A stretch of DNA of 64,000 nt from Rhodovulum bhavnagarense (GTDB taxonomy: Bacteria; Pseudomonadota; Alphaproteobacteria; Rhodobacterales; Rhodobacteraceae): NCBI RefSeq assembly GCF_004343505.1, contig NZ_SLXU01000006.1:85903-149902 (forward strand), in the 5' to 3' direction. Positions 44,220-52,791 of the stretch are shown here, one piece after another. Every line of letters starts with the position of its first letter. Within the stretch, counting starts at the first letter, position 1. The notes under the pieces are model-generated. The model did not search any database, was not told where the DNA came from, and saw only the letters and a list, made by a program, of their open reading frames with translations. Both the position numbers and the translations under genes were made by a program.

Positions 44220-44986
44220 CTTTCGTGTTCGACGAACTGATGGCGCCCTGGCAGGGGCTGACACTGGCGGGGATTTTCGTGTTCATTCGCGTCGGCGCGG
44301 TGCTGGCGCTGTTGCCCGCCTTTGGCGAACAGACAGTTCCGGTGCGAGTACGGCTTGCACTGGCCCTGGCCTTTGCCGTCGTCGTGGCGCCTGCGGTCAG
44401 TCCCGCGATTGCCGTTCAGCCGGGGCTTGCGCCGCTGGCCCTGAGTGTTGAGGTCGCTGCGGGGCTGGCGATGGGTTTGGTGCTTCGGCTGATGATCCTG
44501 GCCTTGCAGATGGCAGGTGACATCGCCGCACAGGCGACCTCTTTGTCGCAGATGCTGGGCGGAACGACGATGGACCCGCAGCCCGCGATGGGCCGGTTGA
44601 TGGTGATGGCGGGGTTGGCCCTGGCCACGATGACGGGCCTGCACGTGCGCGCGGCCGAGGCGATGATCCTGTCCTACCAGGTTTTGCCCGTCGGCCAGCT
44701 ACCGCCTGCGGCGGTATTGGCCGATTGGGGCGTGACCGAAATCGCGCGCGCCTTTGCCCTGGCGGTAAGGCTGGCCATGCCCTTTGTCGCAGCGGCCTTT
44801 CTTTACAACCTGGGGATCGGGGTTATCAACAAGGCCATGCCGCAACTTATGGTTGCTTTTGTCGGCGCCCCTGCAATCACGGCCGGCGGTCTTGGCCTGC
44901 TGTTGCTGGCCTTGCCCCCGCTCCTCGATCTTTGGCGGGCGCGGCTGGACGGGGTGCTGTTGATGCCGTTCGGGGGCGGAGGATGA
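44216..44986 (+). CDS. fliR: Flagellar export gate protein FliR
   Basis: A 256-aa integral membrane protein with about six hydrophobic segments. It shows FliR family features: an early IFVFIRVGAVLALLPAFGEQTVPVRVRLALALA (split), DIAAQATSLSQMLGGTTMDP and the C-terminal FLYNLGIGVINKAMPQLMV. It assembles with FliP and FliQ into the export gate. It starts at the overlap with flhA and ends overlapping flhB. Confidence 0.95.
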   Translation: MTFVFDELMAPWQGLTLAGIFVFIRVGAVLALLPAFGEQTVPVRVRLALALAFAVVVAPAVSPAIAVQPGLAPLALSVEVAAGLAMGLVLRLMILALQMAGDIAAQATSLSQMLGGTTMDPQPAMGRLMVMAGLALATMTGLHVRAAEAMILSYQVLPVGQLPPAAVLADWGVTEIARAFALAVRLAMPFVAAAFLYNLGIGVINKAMPQLMVAFVGAPAITAGGLGLLLLALPPLLDLWRARLDGVLLMPFGGGG

Positions 44987-46071
44987 GCGCGTCCGAGGAC
45001 GGTCCGGCCGGTGAAAAGCCGCATGACCCCACCCCGAAAAAGCTGGAAGATGCGCGCAAGAAGGGCGAGGTGCCGCGTTCGACCGATCTCGATACTGCGG
45101 CGGCCTATGCGGGAATGTGGTTGGCGGCGCTGGCGTTTGGGACGACCAGCCTCGGTGCGCTGGGCGGGCTGGGGGCCGGGCTGTTGGGTGGTGCCGATCG
45201 GCTGGCCCCGCTGTTCCTCTCCGATGCCACGCAGCCGCCGATCGGTGGCCTGCTATGGGCGGTGGGGGCCGGGGCGCTTCCATGGCTGGCGGTCCCGGGC
45301 CTGGCGATCATGGCCTCGATCCTGACGCAGCGCAGCCTTGTCTTTGCGCCATCACGGCTGAAGCCCAAGCTGTCGCGGATTTCCCCCGTTTCCAACGCGG
45401 CCCAGAAATTCGGGCGTTCGGGTTTGTTCGAATTCGCCAAGAGCGCCGTGAAACTGTTGATTTACGGCATCTTACTGGGGGTTTACCTCGCGGCCAACCT
45501 GGAACAGGTCCTTACCCTTATACGACTGGATCCGGGGCCGGCCAGCGCGGCCTCGCTGCGCCTGGGGGTCGGGTTCATGGGAGTCGTGGTTGCCATTGCC
45601 GGCGTGTTCGGGGTGATCGACCTGCTGTGGCAACAGGCCGAACATCGCCGTCGTCACCGCATGTCGCATGAGGATCTTAAGGAGGAGATCAAGCAGGCCG
45701 AGGGTGATCCCCAGATGAAACAGCAACGACGGCAACGGGCGTTCGAGATCGCGACCAACAGAATGCTTGCCGACGTACCAGGGGCTGATGTGGTGATCGT
45801 CAACCCGCGGCACTACGCCGTGGCGCTATCCTGGGACCGCACCGCGGTTGGTCCGCCGGTCTGCGTCGCGAAGGGCATGGACGAGATCGCGGCCCGGATA
45901 CGAGAGGTCGCGGCCGAGTCCGGCGTGCCCATGCGGCGCGATCCGCCCACGGCCCGCGCGATTTATGCCACGGTTGACATCGGTCAACCGATCCGGCGCG
46001 ACCATTATCGCGCGGTTGCCGCCGCGATCCGGTTTGCCGAAGCGATGCGCCAGCGGGCCCGGCGGCGGTGA
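44983..46071 (+). CDS. flhB: Flagellar export switch protein FlhB (NPRH variant)
   Basis: A 362-aa protein with four transmembrane helices and a cytoplasmic domain. The N-terminus EDGPAGEKPHDPTPKKLEDARKKGEVPRS (split) is diagnostic. The autocleavage site usually reads NPTH. Here residues 274-277 read NPRH (VIVNPRHYAVALSWD), so the Asn-Pro bond is kept but Thr is replaced by Arg. FlhB switches export from hook to filament substrates with FliK. It overlaps fliR and the following gene. Confidence 0.95.
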   Translation: MSASEDGPAGEKPHDPTPKKLEDARKKGEVPRSTDLDTAAAYAGMWLAALAFGTTSLGALGGLGAGLLGGADRLAPLFLSDATQPPIGGLLWAVGAGALPWLAVPGLAIMASILTQRSLVFAPSRLKPKLSRISPVSNAAQKFGRSGLFEFAKSAVKLLIYGILLGVYLAANLEQVLTLIRLDPGPASAASLRLGVGFMGVVVAIAGVFGVIDLLWQQAEHRRRHRMSHEDLKEEIKQAEGDPQMKQQRRQRAFEIATNRMLADVPGADVVIVNPRHYAVALSWDRTAVGPPVCVAKGMDEIAARIREVAAESGVPMRRDPPTARAIYATVDIGQPIRRDHYRAVAAAIRFAEAMRQRARRR

Positions 46072-46406
46072 ACCGATCCGATCCCCGCCTGGAAGAGTTG
46101 TGCCGACTCAGCGCGGCATTGCGGGCTACGGCGCTGGCCCGGTTGGCCGCAGCCAACGCGGAACTGAACCGGACCGAGGCGGAACTGGAAGGCCTCGCTG
46201 CCGCGCGGCAAGGACAGGCCATTGGCGATATCGCGATGCTTGCCGCAAGCGGGTCAGCGCGGGCGCTCTGGCTTGCCGCACGGCGTCGCGCGCTGAGCTC
46301 AGAGCTTGAGTTGGCCCAAGCCCGTCGGGCCGCCTGTGCGCAAGAGGCACGGCGCGCGGTCGGGCGCGCGCAGGCGATCGAGCGGCTGGTGCAAAAAGGG
46401 CGCTAG
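46068..46406 (+). CDS. Small helical protein, possible FliJ-like
   Basis: A 112-aa, almost entirely helical, Ala/Arg/Glu-rich protein (ATALARLAAANAELNRTEAELEGL, then ALSSELELAQARRAACAQEARRAVGRAQAIERLV in two pieces). It looks like a two-helix coiled coil, the shape of the export chaperone FliJ, which is otherwise missing from the cluster. Sequence alone does not prove it. The ATG overlaps the flhB stop by 4 nt, so it is co-translated with the export genes. Confidence 0.55.
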   Translation: MNRSDPRLEELCRLSAALRATALARLAAANAELNRTEAELEGLAAARQGQAIGDIAMLAASGSARALWLAARRRALSSELELAQARRAACAQEARRAVGRAQAIERLVQKGR

Positions 46407-46408
46407 GC

Positions 46409-46951
46409 TCAGGCGTCCTGCCGAACCAGATCGACGATCAGCACGTCACGCGCCAAGGGGCCGAGGATGGACTGTGCGACCTCCTTCAGGGCCCCGCGCA
46501 ATAACGTCATCCGGCCGCTTTCGGTAAACGCGCCGTCAAACCCGCCGGCATTGGCATGATCGAACATCACCCGCAGGAAAGCATCGCGCAGCTTTGGTTC
46601 GCGCGCGTAGACGATTTCCTTGCTGCCGATATCGACCTCCAGGCTCAGGGACATGACCACGAGGGCCGACATGCGGTCACCATGGACTACGGGCACGACG
46701 AATTGGTTGTTAAGCTTGATGTAATCGGCCCCGGCCACGGTGCCCGCCGCGCCATGGCCGGGCGACGTCGTCGGCGCGGCCGGGGGTGGCCTGCGGTCAG
46801 GTGGCGTTTCGGTTGCCCCGCCTGCCGTGCCATGATCGCCGTTTTCATGAGTGCCGACATGGCCGGCCGCGTCGGGTTTCAGCGCCAGGCCAGTACCGGC
46901 CCCGGCGCCGAGGCCGAGCAGGGCCAGCACAAGAGGAAGAAACTTGCCCAT
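46409..46951 (-). CDS. Second FliL-type basal body protein
   Basis: A 180-aa protein with an N-terminal hydrophobic helix (FLPLVLALLGLGAGAGTGLAL, split) and a low-complexity His/Gly/Pro linker (about 30-75). Its C-terminal FliL domain reads YIKLNNQFVVPVVHGDRMSALVVMSLSLEVD (split), then VDLVRQDA at the end. It is distinct from FliL at 37.4 kb. It is the last gene of the flgB-to-flgH minus-strand operon, 11 bp after flgH. Confidence 0.8.
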   Translation of the reverse strand: MGKFLPLVLALLGLGAGAGTGLALKPDAAGHVGTHENGDHGTAGGATETPPDRRPPPAAPTTSPGHGAAGTVAGADYIKLNNQFVVPVVHGDRMSALVVMSLSLEVDIGSKEIVYAREPKLRDAFLRVMFDHANAGGFDGAFTESGRMTLLRGALKEVAQSILGPLARDVLIVDLVRQDA

Positions 46952-46962
46952 CGCAGTACCTT

Positions 46963-47700
46963 TCAGAACGGTAGAACCAGGTCAGTGATCTGTTGGCCCC
47001 AGGGAGGTTGCTGCATGTCGGTGATCTGGCCTCGCCCGCCATAGGAAATCCGGGCCGAAGCGATCTTGTCATAGGTGATTTCGTTCTGCCGCGAGATATC
47101 GTCGGGACGGGCATAGCCGGTGACGATCAATTCGCGCATCTCGAAATTCACGCGCACCTCCTGGCTGCCCTCGATGCGCAATATGCCGTTCGCCAGCACT
47201 TCGGTTACCGTGGCGGCAACGCGCAGTTCCAGCTTTTCGTTGCGCCGGACCGATCCTGATCCGTCATGGCTGGTATCGGACCGTGTCTCTATGGCGGGGT
47301 CCGTGCCGGCACCGTCTGGCAGGTGCGGCGCGATGTGCTGGGGCAGGCCGAGGAACTGGGGTACACCCATCGATTGTCCGCCGCTGCGGCTGCGTTGACT
47401 GGCATTCGAAATCTCTGCCTTTTCGTCGATCTCGATGACCACGGTCAGGATATCGCCCCGCTTACCGGCGCGGCGGTCGCCCAACAGTGAACCATGCCCC
47501 GCAGGCCACAGCGAGGCCGCATCGGCGCGCTGGCGGTTGTCCAGCATGCGCGGCAGGGTTCCGGGCGCGGCCATGGCGTAATAGGCATTCGATCCTTCCA
47601 CCGGGTCAAAGGCGGGGGGGCGACCGACCTCTTCTAGTCGTTGGCAGGCGGCCGCCTGGATCGCGAGAACAAGGATTGCAAGATGGGCAAGGCGTGGCAT
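46963..47700 (-). CDS. flgH: Flagellar L-ring lipoprotein FlgH
   Basis: A 245-aa outer-membrane ring subunit. Its signal peptide ends in the lipobox AAAC (near residue 19). Family motifs include LWPAGHGSLLGDRRAGKRGDILTVVIEIDEKAEISNAS (split), GSVRRNEKLELRVAATVTEVL, ILRIEGSQEVRVNFEMRELIVTG (split) and the C-terminal YGGRGQI. It ends the rod/ring gene series flgF-flgG-flgA-flgH. Confidence 0.96.
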   Translation of the reverse strand: MPRLAHLAILVLAIQAAACQRLEEVGRPPAFDPVEGSNAYYAMAAPGTLPRMLDNRQRADAASLWPAGHGSLLGDRRAGKRGDILTVVIEIDEKAEISNASQRSRSGGQSMGVPQFLGLPQHIAPHLPDGAGTDPAIETRSDTSHDGSGSVRRNEKLELRVAATVTEVLANGILRIEGSQEVRVNFEMRELIVTGYARPDDISRQNEITYDKIASARISYGGRGQITDMQQPPWGQQITDLVLPF

Positions 47701-47712
47701 GGGCGCGGTTCC

Positions 47713-48150
47713 TCAGCGATGAAGGGCGGGGCCGACGGTGACACGACCCTCGGCGGTGACGGTTCCGGTAACGGTACTGCGCGAGTCGAGGTTCATCACG
47801 CGCACCCGGTCCCCTGCCCCTGCGCGGTCCAGCGCGCGCGCCTCGGCACGAATGGCGAGACCCCCGGCGGCATAGGTGACTGTCACGATCTGGTTGCGTT
47901 CGACCAGGGCGGGCGGACCCAGATCGGGCACCATGACCGGGCGGCCGGGATAAAGATTGATCCGGGCCTCCTGGCCGATGGCCTGCGCAGGATCGCTAAG
48001 CGCGCCGGGCACCGTGCCGGGGGCCAGCGCGATATCGGCCGCAGTCAGTATCGTGGTGCTGCGGATTGCGCGCGTGGCGATCAGCGTCTCGGCCATGGCC
48101 GGTGAGACGACGGCGGCCAGGGCCAGGATCAGAGCGGGGGCACGCATCAT
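47713..48150 (-). CDS. flgA: P-ring assembly chaperone FlgA
   Basis: A 145-aa periplasmic protein with a signal peptide (residues 1-21, ending AMA). It has the SAF-like core PVMVPDLGPPALVERNQIVTVTYAAGGLAI (split) and VRVMNLDSRSTVTGTVTAEGRV. FlgA escorts FlgI for P-ring assembly. Its start overlaps the flgG stop. Shorter than enterobacterial FlgA, it matches the compact alphaproteobacterial form. Confidence 0.9.
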   Translation of the reverse strand: MMRAPALILALAAVVSPAMAETLIATRAIRSTTILTAADIALAPGTVPGALSDPAQAIGQEARINLYPGRPVMVPDLGPPALVERNQIVTVTYAAGGLAIRAEARALDRAGAGDRVRVMNLDSRSTVTGTVTAEGRVTVGPALHR

Positions 48151-48932
48151 CGCACCTGGGTGGTGGCGGCAAGCATCTGGTCGGCCGCCGTGATGACCTT
48201 GGCGTTCAACTCGTAGCCGCGCTGGGCCTCGATCAGTTCGGTCACCTCGCGTACCGCATCGACCGAGCTGTCTTCGAGATAGCCCTGCCGCAGCGTTCCG
48301 AACCCATCCTCGCCGGGCGTCCCGCCGAGCGGCTGGCCAGAAGCCTCTGTCTCGGTGAAAAGGTTTGACCCGATTGCCTCAAGTCCCTTTTCGTTTGAAA
48401 AGAGCGACATGTTTAACTGGCCCAGCATCTCGGGTTCCACGGCGTTGGCGAAATAGGCGTAGACCTCGCCCTCGGAGGTGATCGAAACGCTGCGCGCATC
48501 GTCGGGAATCGTGATGCCGGGGGCGATGGCGAAGCCGTTCGCGGTTACGATAAGCCCATCTCCGGTACGCTGTAGCGACCCGTCGCGTGTATAGGCGGAC
48601 TGCCCCGAGGGCAGTGTCACCTCTAGATAGCCGCGGCCCTCTATCGCGATGTCAAGGTCGCCCCCGGTTTGCGACAGCGCGCCCTGCGTCAGTGCCACGC
48701 CGATCGCGGCGGGACGCACGCCCAGACCGAGTTGCACCCCGGTTGGCAGGACAGAGCCATCTGCGGCGGTGATCGTTCCGGCGCTGGCAAGCTGTTGGTA
48801 ATGCAGGTCGGCGAATTCGGCCCGACGGGCATCATAGCCGGTGGTGTTCATGTTGGCGAGGTTGTTGGAAATCACCTCGACCCGCATCTGCTGGGCGGAC
48901 ATGCCGCTGGCGGCTATTGTAAGGGCACGCAT
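48147..48932 (-). CDS. flgG: Distal rod protein FlgG
   Basis: A 261-aa rod subunit: RALTIAASGMSAQQMRVEVISNNLANMNTTGY (split) at the N-terminus, DIAIEGRGYLEV in the centre and EVTELIEAQRGYELNAKVITAADQML (split) at the end. It builds the distal rod through the P and L rings. It lies between flgF and flgA, in normal order. Confidence 0.96.
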   Translation of the reverse strand: MRALTIAASGMSAQQMRVEVISNNLANMNTTGYDARRAEFADLHYQQLASAGTITAADGSVLPTGVQLGLGVRPAAIGVALTQGALSQTGGDLDIAIEGRGYLEVTLPSGQSAYTRDGSLQRTGDGLIVTANGFAIAPGITIPDDARSVSITSEGEVYAYFANAVEPEMLGQLNMSLFSNEKGLEAIGSNLFTETEASGQPLGGTPGEDGFGTLRQGYLEDSSVDAVREVTELIEAQRGYELNAKVITAADQMLAATTQVR

Positions 48933-48952
48933 CTTTGTTTCCTTTTCCGGTC

Positions 48953-49672
48953 TCAGCTTTCGCCGAGGGTGCGCAGGGCGGCGCGGATACGCTCGTCCTC
49001 TTTTTCGAGAAGGTTCTGACCGGCCTCATAGGCACGCTGAACCTCGATCATGCGGGCGATCTGGGCCATCGGGTTGACGTTGGACTGTTCCAGAACCCCC
49101 TGCACCAGCCGGCCACCAAAGACGGGCACGGGCGCCGGGCCGGCGTCGAATAGCGCGCTTCCTGTGCGAGAGATCGCCGCCGGATCGGCAGGGGCAAAAA
49201 GCCCGATCCGGGTCAGTGGCTGACCGTCGGCTGACAGCGTTCCATCGGCGGCAAGCGCAATGCTGCGCGCATCGGGCGGAACAAAGACCGGCGCGCCGCC
49301 CTCATCCAGCAAACGGTGGCCATCGGGCGAAACCAACTCGCCCAGTGCATCGGGGGTAAAGCTTCCGGCTCGGGTCAGGCGCGGCCCCTCGGGCGTGTCC
49401 AGCAGGAAAAAGCCTTCACCCTCGATCGCAAAATCGAACTGTCCGCCGGTGCGCCGCAACGGCGCCTGTGACAGATCGACGTTGCGCACGATTGCATGGG
49501 CCATGGACAGACCCTCTGACCCCTGGCCAAGTCGGGCGACATGTTCGGCAAAGATCAGCCCCTCGGCACGATAGCCGGTGGTGGTCATGTTGGCGATGTT
49601 CTGCGCGATGCCCTGCATTTCGCGCATCAGCCCGCTCTGACGGGTCAGGGCGGCATATCCGGCATTTTCCAT
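48953..49672 (-). CDS. flgF: Proximal rod protein FlgF
   Basis: A 239-aa rod protein. It has AALTRQSGLMREMQGIAQNIANMTTTGYR (split) at the start, FDFAIEGEGFFLLDTPEGPRLTRAGSF (split) in the centre and MIEVQRAYEAGQNLLEKEDERIR at the end. The start is the ATG at 49672 rather than five codons upstream, because CAGGGA is correctly spaced and the upstream codons overlap fliQ. It is encoded directly after fliQ. Confidence 0.94.
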   Translation of the reverse strand: MENAGYAALTRQSGLMREMQGIAQNIANMTTTGYRAEGLIFAEHVARLGQGSEGLSMAHAIVRNVDLSQAPLRRTGGQFDFAIEGEGFFLLDTPEGPRLTRAGSFTPDALGELVSPDGHRLLDEGGAPVFVPPDARSIALAADGTLSADGQPLTRIGLFAPADPAAISRTGSALFDAGPAPVPVFGGRLVQGVLEQSNVNPMAQIARMIEVQRAYEAGQNLLEKEDERIRAALRTLGES

Positions 49673-49673
49673 G

Positions 49674-49940
49674 CTAAATCCCTGCAATCAAAGGTATTAT
49701 CCGGTCCGCGAAAAAACCGCTCAGCGTTTCTGTCATGAATCCCATGCAGGTCCAGAACACCGCCAGCATCGCGGCAAGTTTGGGCACGAAGGTCAGTGTC
49801 ATTTCCTGCACCGAGGTCAGCGCCTGCAACAGGCCGATCGCGACCCCGGTCACGAGCGCGGCGGCAAGGATCGGCAGCGAAATCACCATCGCGATCCACA
49901 GGCCTTGGCGTAGCGTGTCGTAAAACACCATGTCAGTCAT
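49674..49940 (-). CDS. fliQ: Flagellar export gate protein FliQ
   Basis: An 88-aa protein with two transmembrane helices (about 16-38 and 50-75) separated by the SVQEMTLTFVPKLAAML segment, which is diagnostic for FliQ. It is part of the FliPQR gate. It sits between fliE and flgF, away from fliP and fliR, as usual in this family. Confidence 0.95.
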   Translation of the reverse strand: MTDMVFYDTLRQGLWIAMVISLPILAAALVTGVAIGLLQALTSVQEMTLTFVPKLAAMLAVFWTCMGFMTETLSGFFADRIIPLIAGI

Positions 49941-49944
49941 CCCG

Positions 49945-50235
49945 TCACACCGGCATCCGCAGGATTTCCTGGTAGGCCTCGACCACCTTGTCGCGGATGG
50001 TCACGGCCGTTTCGACCGCCAGTTCGCTCTGGGTCAGCGCCTGAACCAGCGCATGCGGATCGGCGCCGCCGGTCATCGCCGCCATGGCCGTCCGTTCGCC
50101 ATGGCGGATCGTTGCATCCAGGCCGGCGGCAACGCGGGCGAACCCGTTTTCGGCCGTGTTCTGCAAAGGCTCTGGCTGGGTGGCGGGACGTGCGCCGGCA
50201 TAGCCCCTGAGGGCTAGGGTGGTGTCGATACTCAT
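49945..50235 (-). CDS. fliE: Flagellar rod-MS-ring adaptor FliE
   Basis: A 96-aa FliE. The C-terminal half is conserved: DPHALVQALTQSELAVETAVTIRDKVVEAYQEILRMPV (split; D-P-H, then V-R-D-K-V-V-E-A-Y-Q-E-I). It is the first exported rod protein and joins the MS ring to the rod. It lies between flgC and fliQ with gaps of 10 and 4 bp. Confidence 0.95.
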   Translation of the reverse strand: MSIDTTLALRGYAGARPATQPEPLQNTAENGFARVAAGLDATIRHGERTAMAAMTGGADPHALVQALTQSELAVETAVTIRDKVVEAYQEILRMPV

Positions 50236-50245
50236 CCGGGGTCTC

Positions 50246-50638
50246 CTATTGGCGCAACAGGTCCAGCAGGCCGCGCGACATCTGCCGGGCCTGGTCGAAC
50301 AGTTTCAGGTTTGCCTCATAGCTGCGCTGTGCCTCGCGCGCGTCGGCGATTTCTATCATCAGGTTGACGTTGGAACCCTGGTAATGGCCGCTGGCATCAG
50401 CCAGCGGATGACCGGGCCGGTAGATGCGTTCGGGCGCGGTGGGGTCCAGCGTGACGGGACCGGTTCGCACTGTGCCTGGCGGCTGGCCGATCGTGCCCGC
50501 CGGTTCGAAGCGGGTCAGCTTGCGATGATAGCCAGGCGTATCGGCATTCGCGATATTCTCTGACACATGACGCAGGCGCGTGGCCTGCGCCCGAAGTCCG
50601 CTGGCCGAGATCGCCAGGCTGTCATTGAGCAGGGTCAT
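50246..50638 (-). CDS. flgC: Proximal rod protein FlgC
   Basis: A 130-aa rod protein: LAISASGLRAQATRLRHVSENIANADTPGYHRK (split) at the N-terminus, YQGSNVNLMIEIADAREAQRSYEANLKL (split) at the C-terminus. GGAGGATGAC precedes the ATG at 50638. It stacks on FliE and FlgB in the proximal rod. Confidence 0.96.
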   Translation of the reverse strand: MTLLNDSLAISASGLRAQATRLRHVSENIANADTPGYHRKLTRFEPAGTIGQPPGTVRTGPVTLDPTAPERIYRPGHPLADASGHYQGSNVNLMIEIADAREAQRSYEANLKLFDQARQMSRGLLDLLRQ

Positions 50639-50647
50639 GTCATCCTC

Positions 50648-51025
50648 CTATCGGGTTCGGCCAAGGCTGGTGCGCAGGATACCCAGAGCAGAACGATAAA
50701 CGCTCAACGCCAGGGTGTTCGCGCGTTGGGTTTGCGCCGCGCGCAGCATCTCTTCCTCGAGGGAAACGGTGTTGCCATTGGGGGCGGCGGGGGCCATTGC
50801 CGGACGTATGCGCGGCAGGGTGTCGGCTCGGGTGGCGCCCAGATGACCCTGCCGCGTAATGCGCAGGGGCAGGGTGGCAACGGCGCGATAGCTGTCGGAA
50901 AAGGCCGCGACATCGCGCGCCCGATAGCCCGGCGTATCGGCATTGGCGACATTGCGGGCGATGATGGCCTGTCGTGCGCTTGCATGGCGGGCCAGCGCCT
51001 GGGCCATTTGCAGGATCTCGGGCAT
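50648..51025 (-). CDS. flgB: Proximal rod protein FlgB
   Basis: A 125-aa rod protein, the first gene of the minus-strand rod operon (flgB-flgC-fliE-fliQ-flgF-flgG-flgA-flgH-fliL2). The motif ARNVANADTPGYRARDV is the family signature, followed by a less conserved middle and a short C-terminal helix. It is divergent from fliI. The 84-bp shared region has one TTAA but no paired CtrA box. Confidence 0.93.
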   Translation of the reverse strand: MPEILQMAQALARHASARQAIIARNVANADTPGYRARDVAAFSDSYRAVATLPLRITRQGHLGATRADTLPRIRPAMAPAAPNGNTVSLEEEMLRAAQTQRANTLALSVYRSALGILRTSLGRTR

Positions 51026-51109
51026 CGGGGCTTCTCCCTCGGTTTCAACCGATGCTTAAGGGCGATTCCTTTAGAAAGCGTAAGGTACGAAACAGGAACG
51101 GATGTCGTC

Positions 51110-52525
51110 ATGACCCATAGCCCCTTTCGCCTGCTAGAGGCCCGGCTGGCCGCGTTGACCCCTTTCAGGCATGTGGGGCACGTCGTTGCGGCCGGTGGTG
51201 GTACGCTGCGAATCGCGGGGCTGTCGCATGGCGCGGGGCTGGGCGACCTGGTCGAAATCCGGCATGGGCGTGGCGCTTGCCGCCTTGGTGAGGTTATCGC
51301 GCTGGCCGAGGGGATGGTGACCGTCCTGCCCGACGGTACGCCAGACGGCGTGTCGGTAGGTGATTGCGTTGCCCTGCTGGGTCCGGGCGAGATTGCGCCG
51401 CATGCGGGCTGGATCGGCCGGGTGGTAGACCCGTTCGGGCGACCGCTGGACGGGCGGCCGTTATTGCCGGGGCCTGTGCCGCGCCCGCTGCGGGCCGCGC
51501 CGCCCCCCGCGGCGCAGCGGCGCGGCATGGGCGCGCGGCTGGCAACGGGGCTGGCGGTTTTCGACACGCTCTTGCCCATCGTGCGCGGACAGAGGGTCGG
51601 GTTGTTCGCGGGGTCCGGTGTAGGCAAGTCGACCCTTCTGGGTCAGCTTGCCCGCGGGCTAGAGGCCGATATCGCGGTCATCGCCCTGATCGGTGAACGC
51701 GGACGCGAGCTGGGCGAATTCGTGGCCGATGTGTTGGGGCCAGAGGGTATGGCCCGGTCGATCGTGATCGCGGCCACCTCTGACCAGTCGCCGCTGGTTC
51801 GTCGTCGCGCGGCCTGGGCCGCGATGGCTGTCGCCGAACATTTCCGCGACACTGGCCGGCACGTCCTGTTCCTTGCCGATTCGGTCACCCGTTTCGCCGA
51901 GGCTCATCGCGAGTTGGCGCTGGCCGCCGGAGAGTCTGCGGCGCTTCGCGGCTATCCGCCCTCGACCGCGCAGGCGATCATGTCATTGGCCGAACGGGCG
52001 GGGCCGGGGGCGGACGAGGCGGGCGATATCACGGCGATATTTTCTGTTCTGGTCGCCGGGTCGGACATGGAAGAGCCGGTCGCGGATATCCTGCGCGGTG
52101 TGCTGGACGGGCATGTCGTGCTTGACCGCCGCATCGCAGAGCGGGGCCGGTTCCCGGCGGTGGATTTGTTGCGTTCTGTCTCGCGCAGCCTGCCGCGCGC
52201 GGCCAGCGGCACCGAGAACCTGTTGATCGCGCGGGCCCGCCGGTTGATGGGCGTTTACGACCAGGCCGAGCTGATGATCCAGGCCGGGCTTTATCCCGAG
52301 GGCAGTGATTCCCAGATCGACGCCGCGATCCGGGTCTGGCCGGGCCTTGATGTCTTTATGACAGAGCATTCCAGCGCGGGCGTAGCCCAAAGTTTCGACC
52401 GGCTTTCAGCCGTCCTGGGCGCGGCCTCGCCCCTGCACGCGGCGCCGCAGGGCGCCGTTCCCGATGCCGGGGCCCGCGCCTTGGTCGGGGTCAGCACCCG
52501 GCCCGTGCCCGGTGCTGCGGCCTGA
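51110..52525 (+). CDS. fliI: Flagellum-specific ATPase FliI
   Basis: A 471-aa F1-like ATPase that powers export-substrate unloading. Walker A AGSGVGKS is at residues 167-174, ALIGERGRELGEFV and VLFLADSVTRFAEAHRELALAAGE (split) give the catalytic and Walker B regions, and YPPSTAQAIMSLAERAG and DPLLRGV-like segments complete the family pattern. It is oriented opposite to the rod operon. Its regulator FliH is encoded 15 kb upstream. A 266-bp gap follows with no gene. Confidence 0.95.
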   Translation: MTHSPFRLLEARLAALTPFRHVGHVVAAGGGTLRIAGLSHGAGLGDLVEIRHGRGACRLGEVIALAEGMVTVLPDGTPDGVSVGDCVALLGPGEIAPHAGWIGRVVDPFGRPLDGRPLLPGPVPRPLRAAPPPAAQRRGMGARLATGLAVFDTLLPIVRGQRVGLFAGSGVGKSTLLGQLARGLEADIAVIALIGERGRELGEFVADVLGPEGMARSIVIAATSDQSPLVRRRAAWAAMAVAEHFRDTGRHVLFLADSVTRFAEAHRELALAAGESAALRGYPPSTAQAIMSLAERAGPGADEAGDITAIFSVLVAGSDMEEPVADILRGVLDGHVVLDRRIAERGRFPAVDLLRSVSRSLPRAASGTENLLIARARRLMGVYDQAELMIQAGLYPEGSDSQIDAAIRVWPGLDVFMTEHSSAGVAQSFDRLSAVLGAASPLHAAPQGAVPDAGARALVGVSTRPVPGAAA

Positions 52526-52791
52526 GCTTGGGCCGGGACGGGAGGACGTGTTTTCTGACGCAACGGGGCCGGATCAGGGGGCGGTCGGCGTCTGCCCGCC
52601 CATGTCGGGGGCATCGCGCGGTACTGAGGCAGTCAGTGTTGGGATGGCCAAGGTTGGGCCGACGGTCCCGCCCCGGCCGCCCCGGCATCTTGCGCCCGCG
52701 CACGAGGACAAGCGGTGTTGCGCCGATGCGTTTTGTGGTCGTTGCGGCGCCATTGCCCGGCCTGCCACAAGCAGTAAGGCCCTCGTTCGCG

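Noticed and set aside
51026..51109. CtrA site in the flgB-fliI divergence.
   Set aside because: Only one TTAA at 51056 and a TTAG at 51071 with the wrong spacing.
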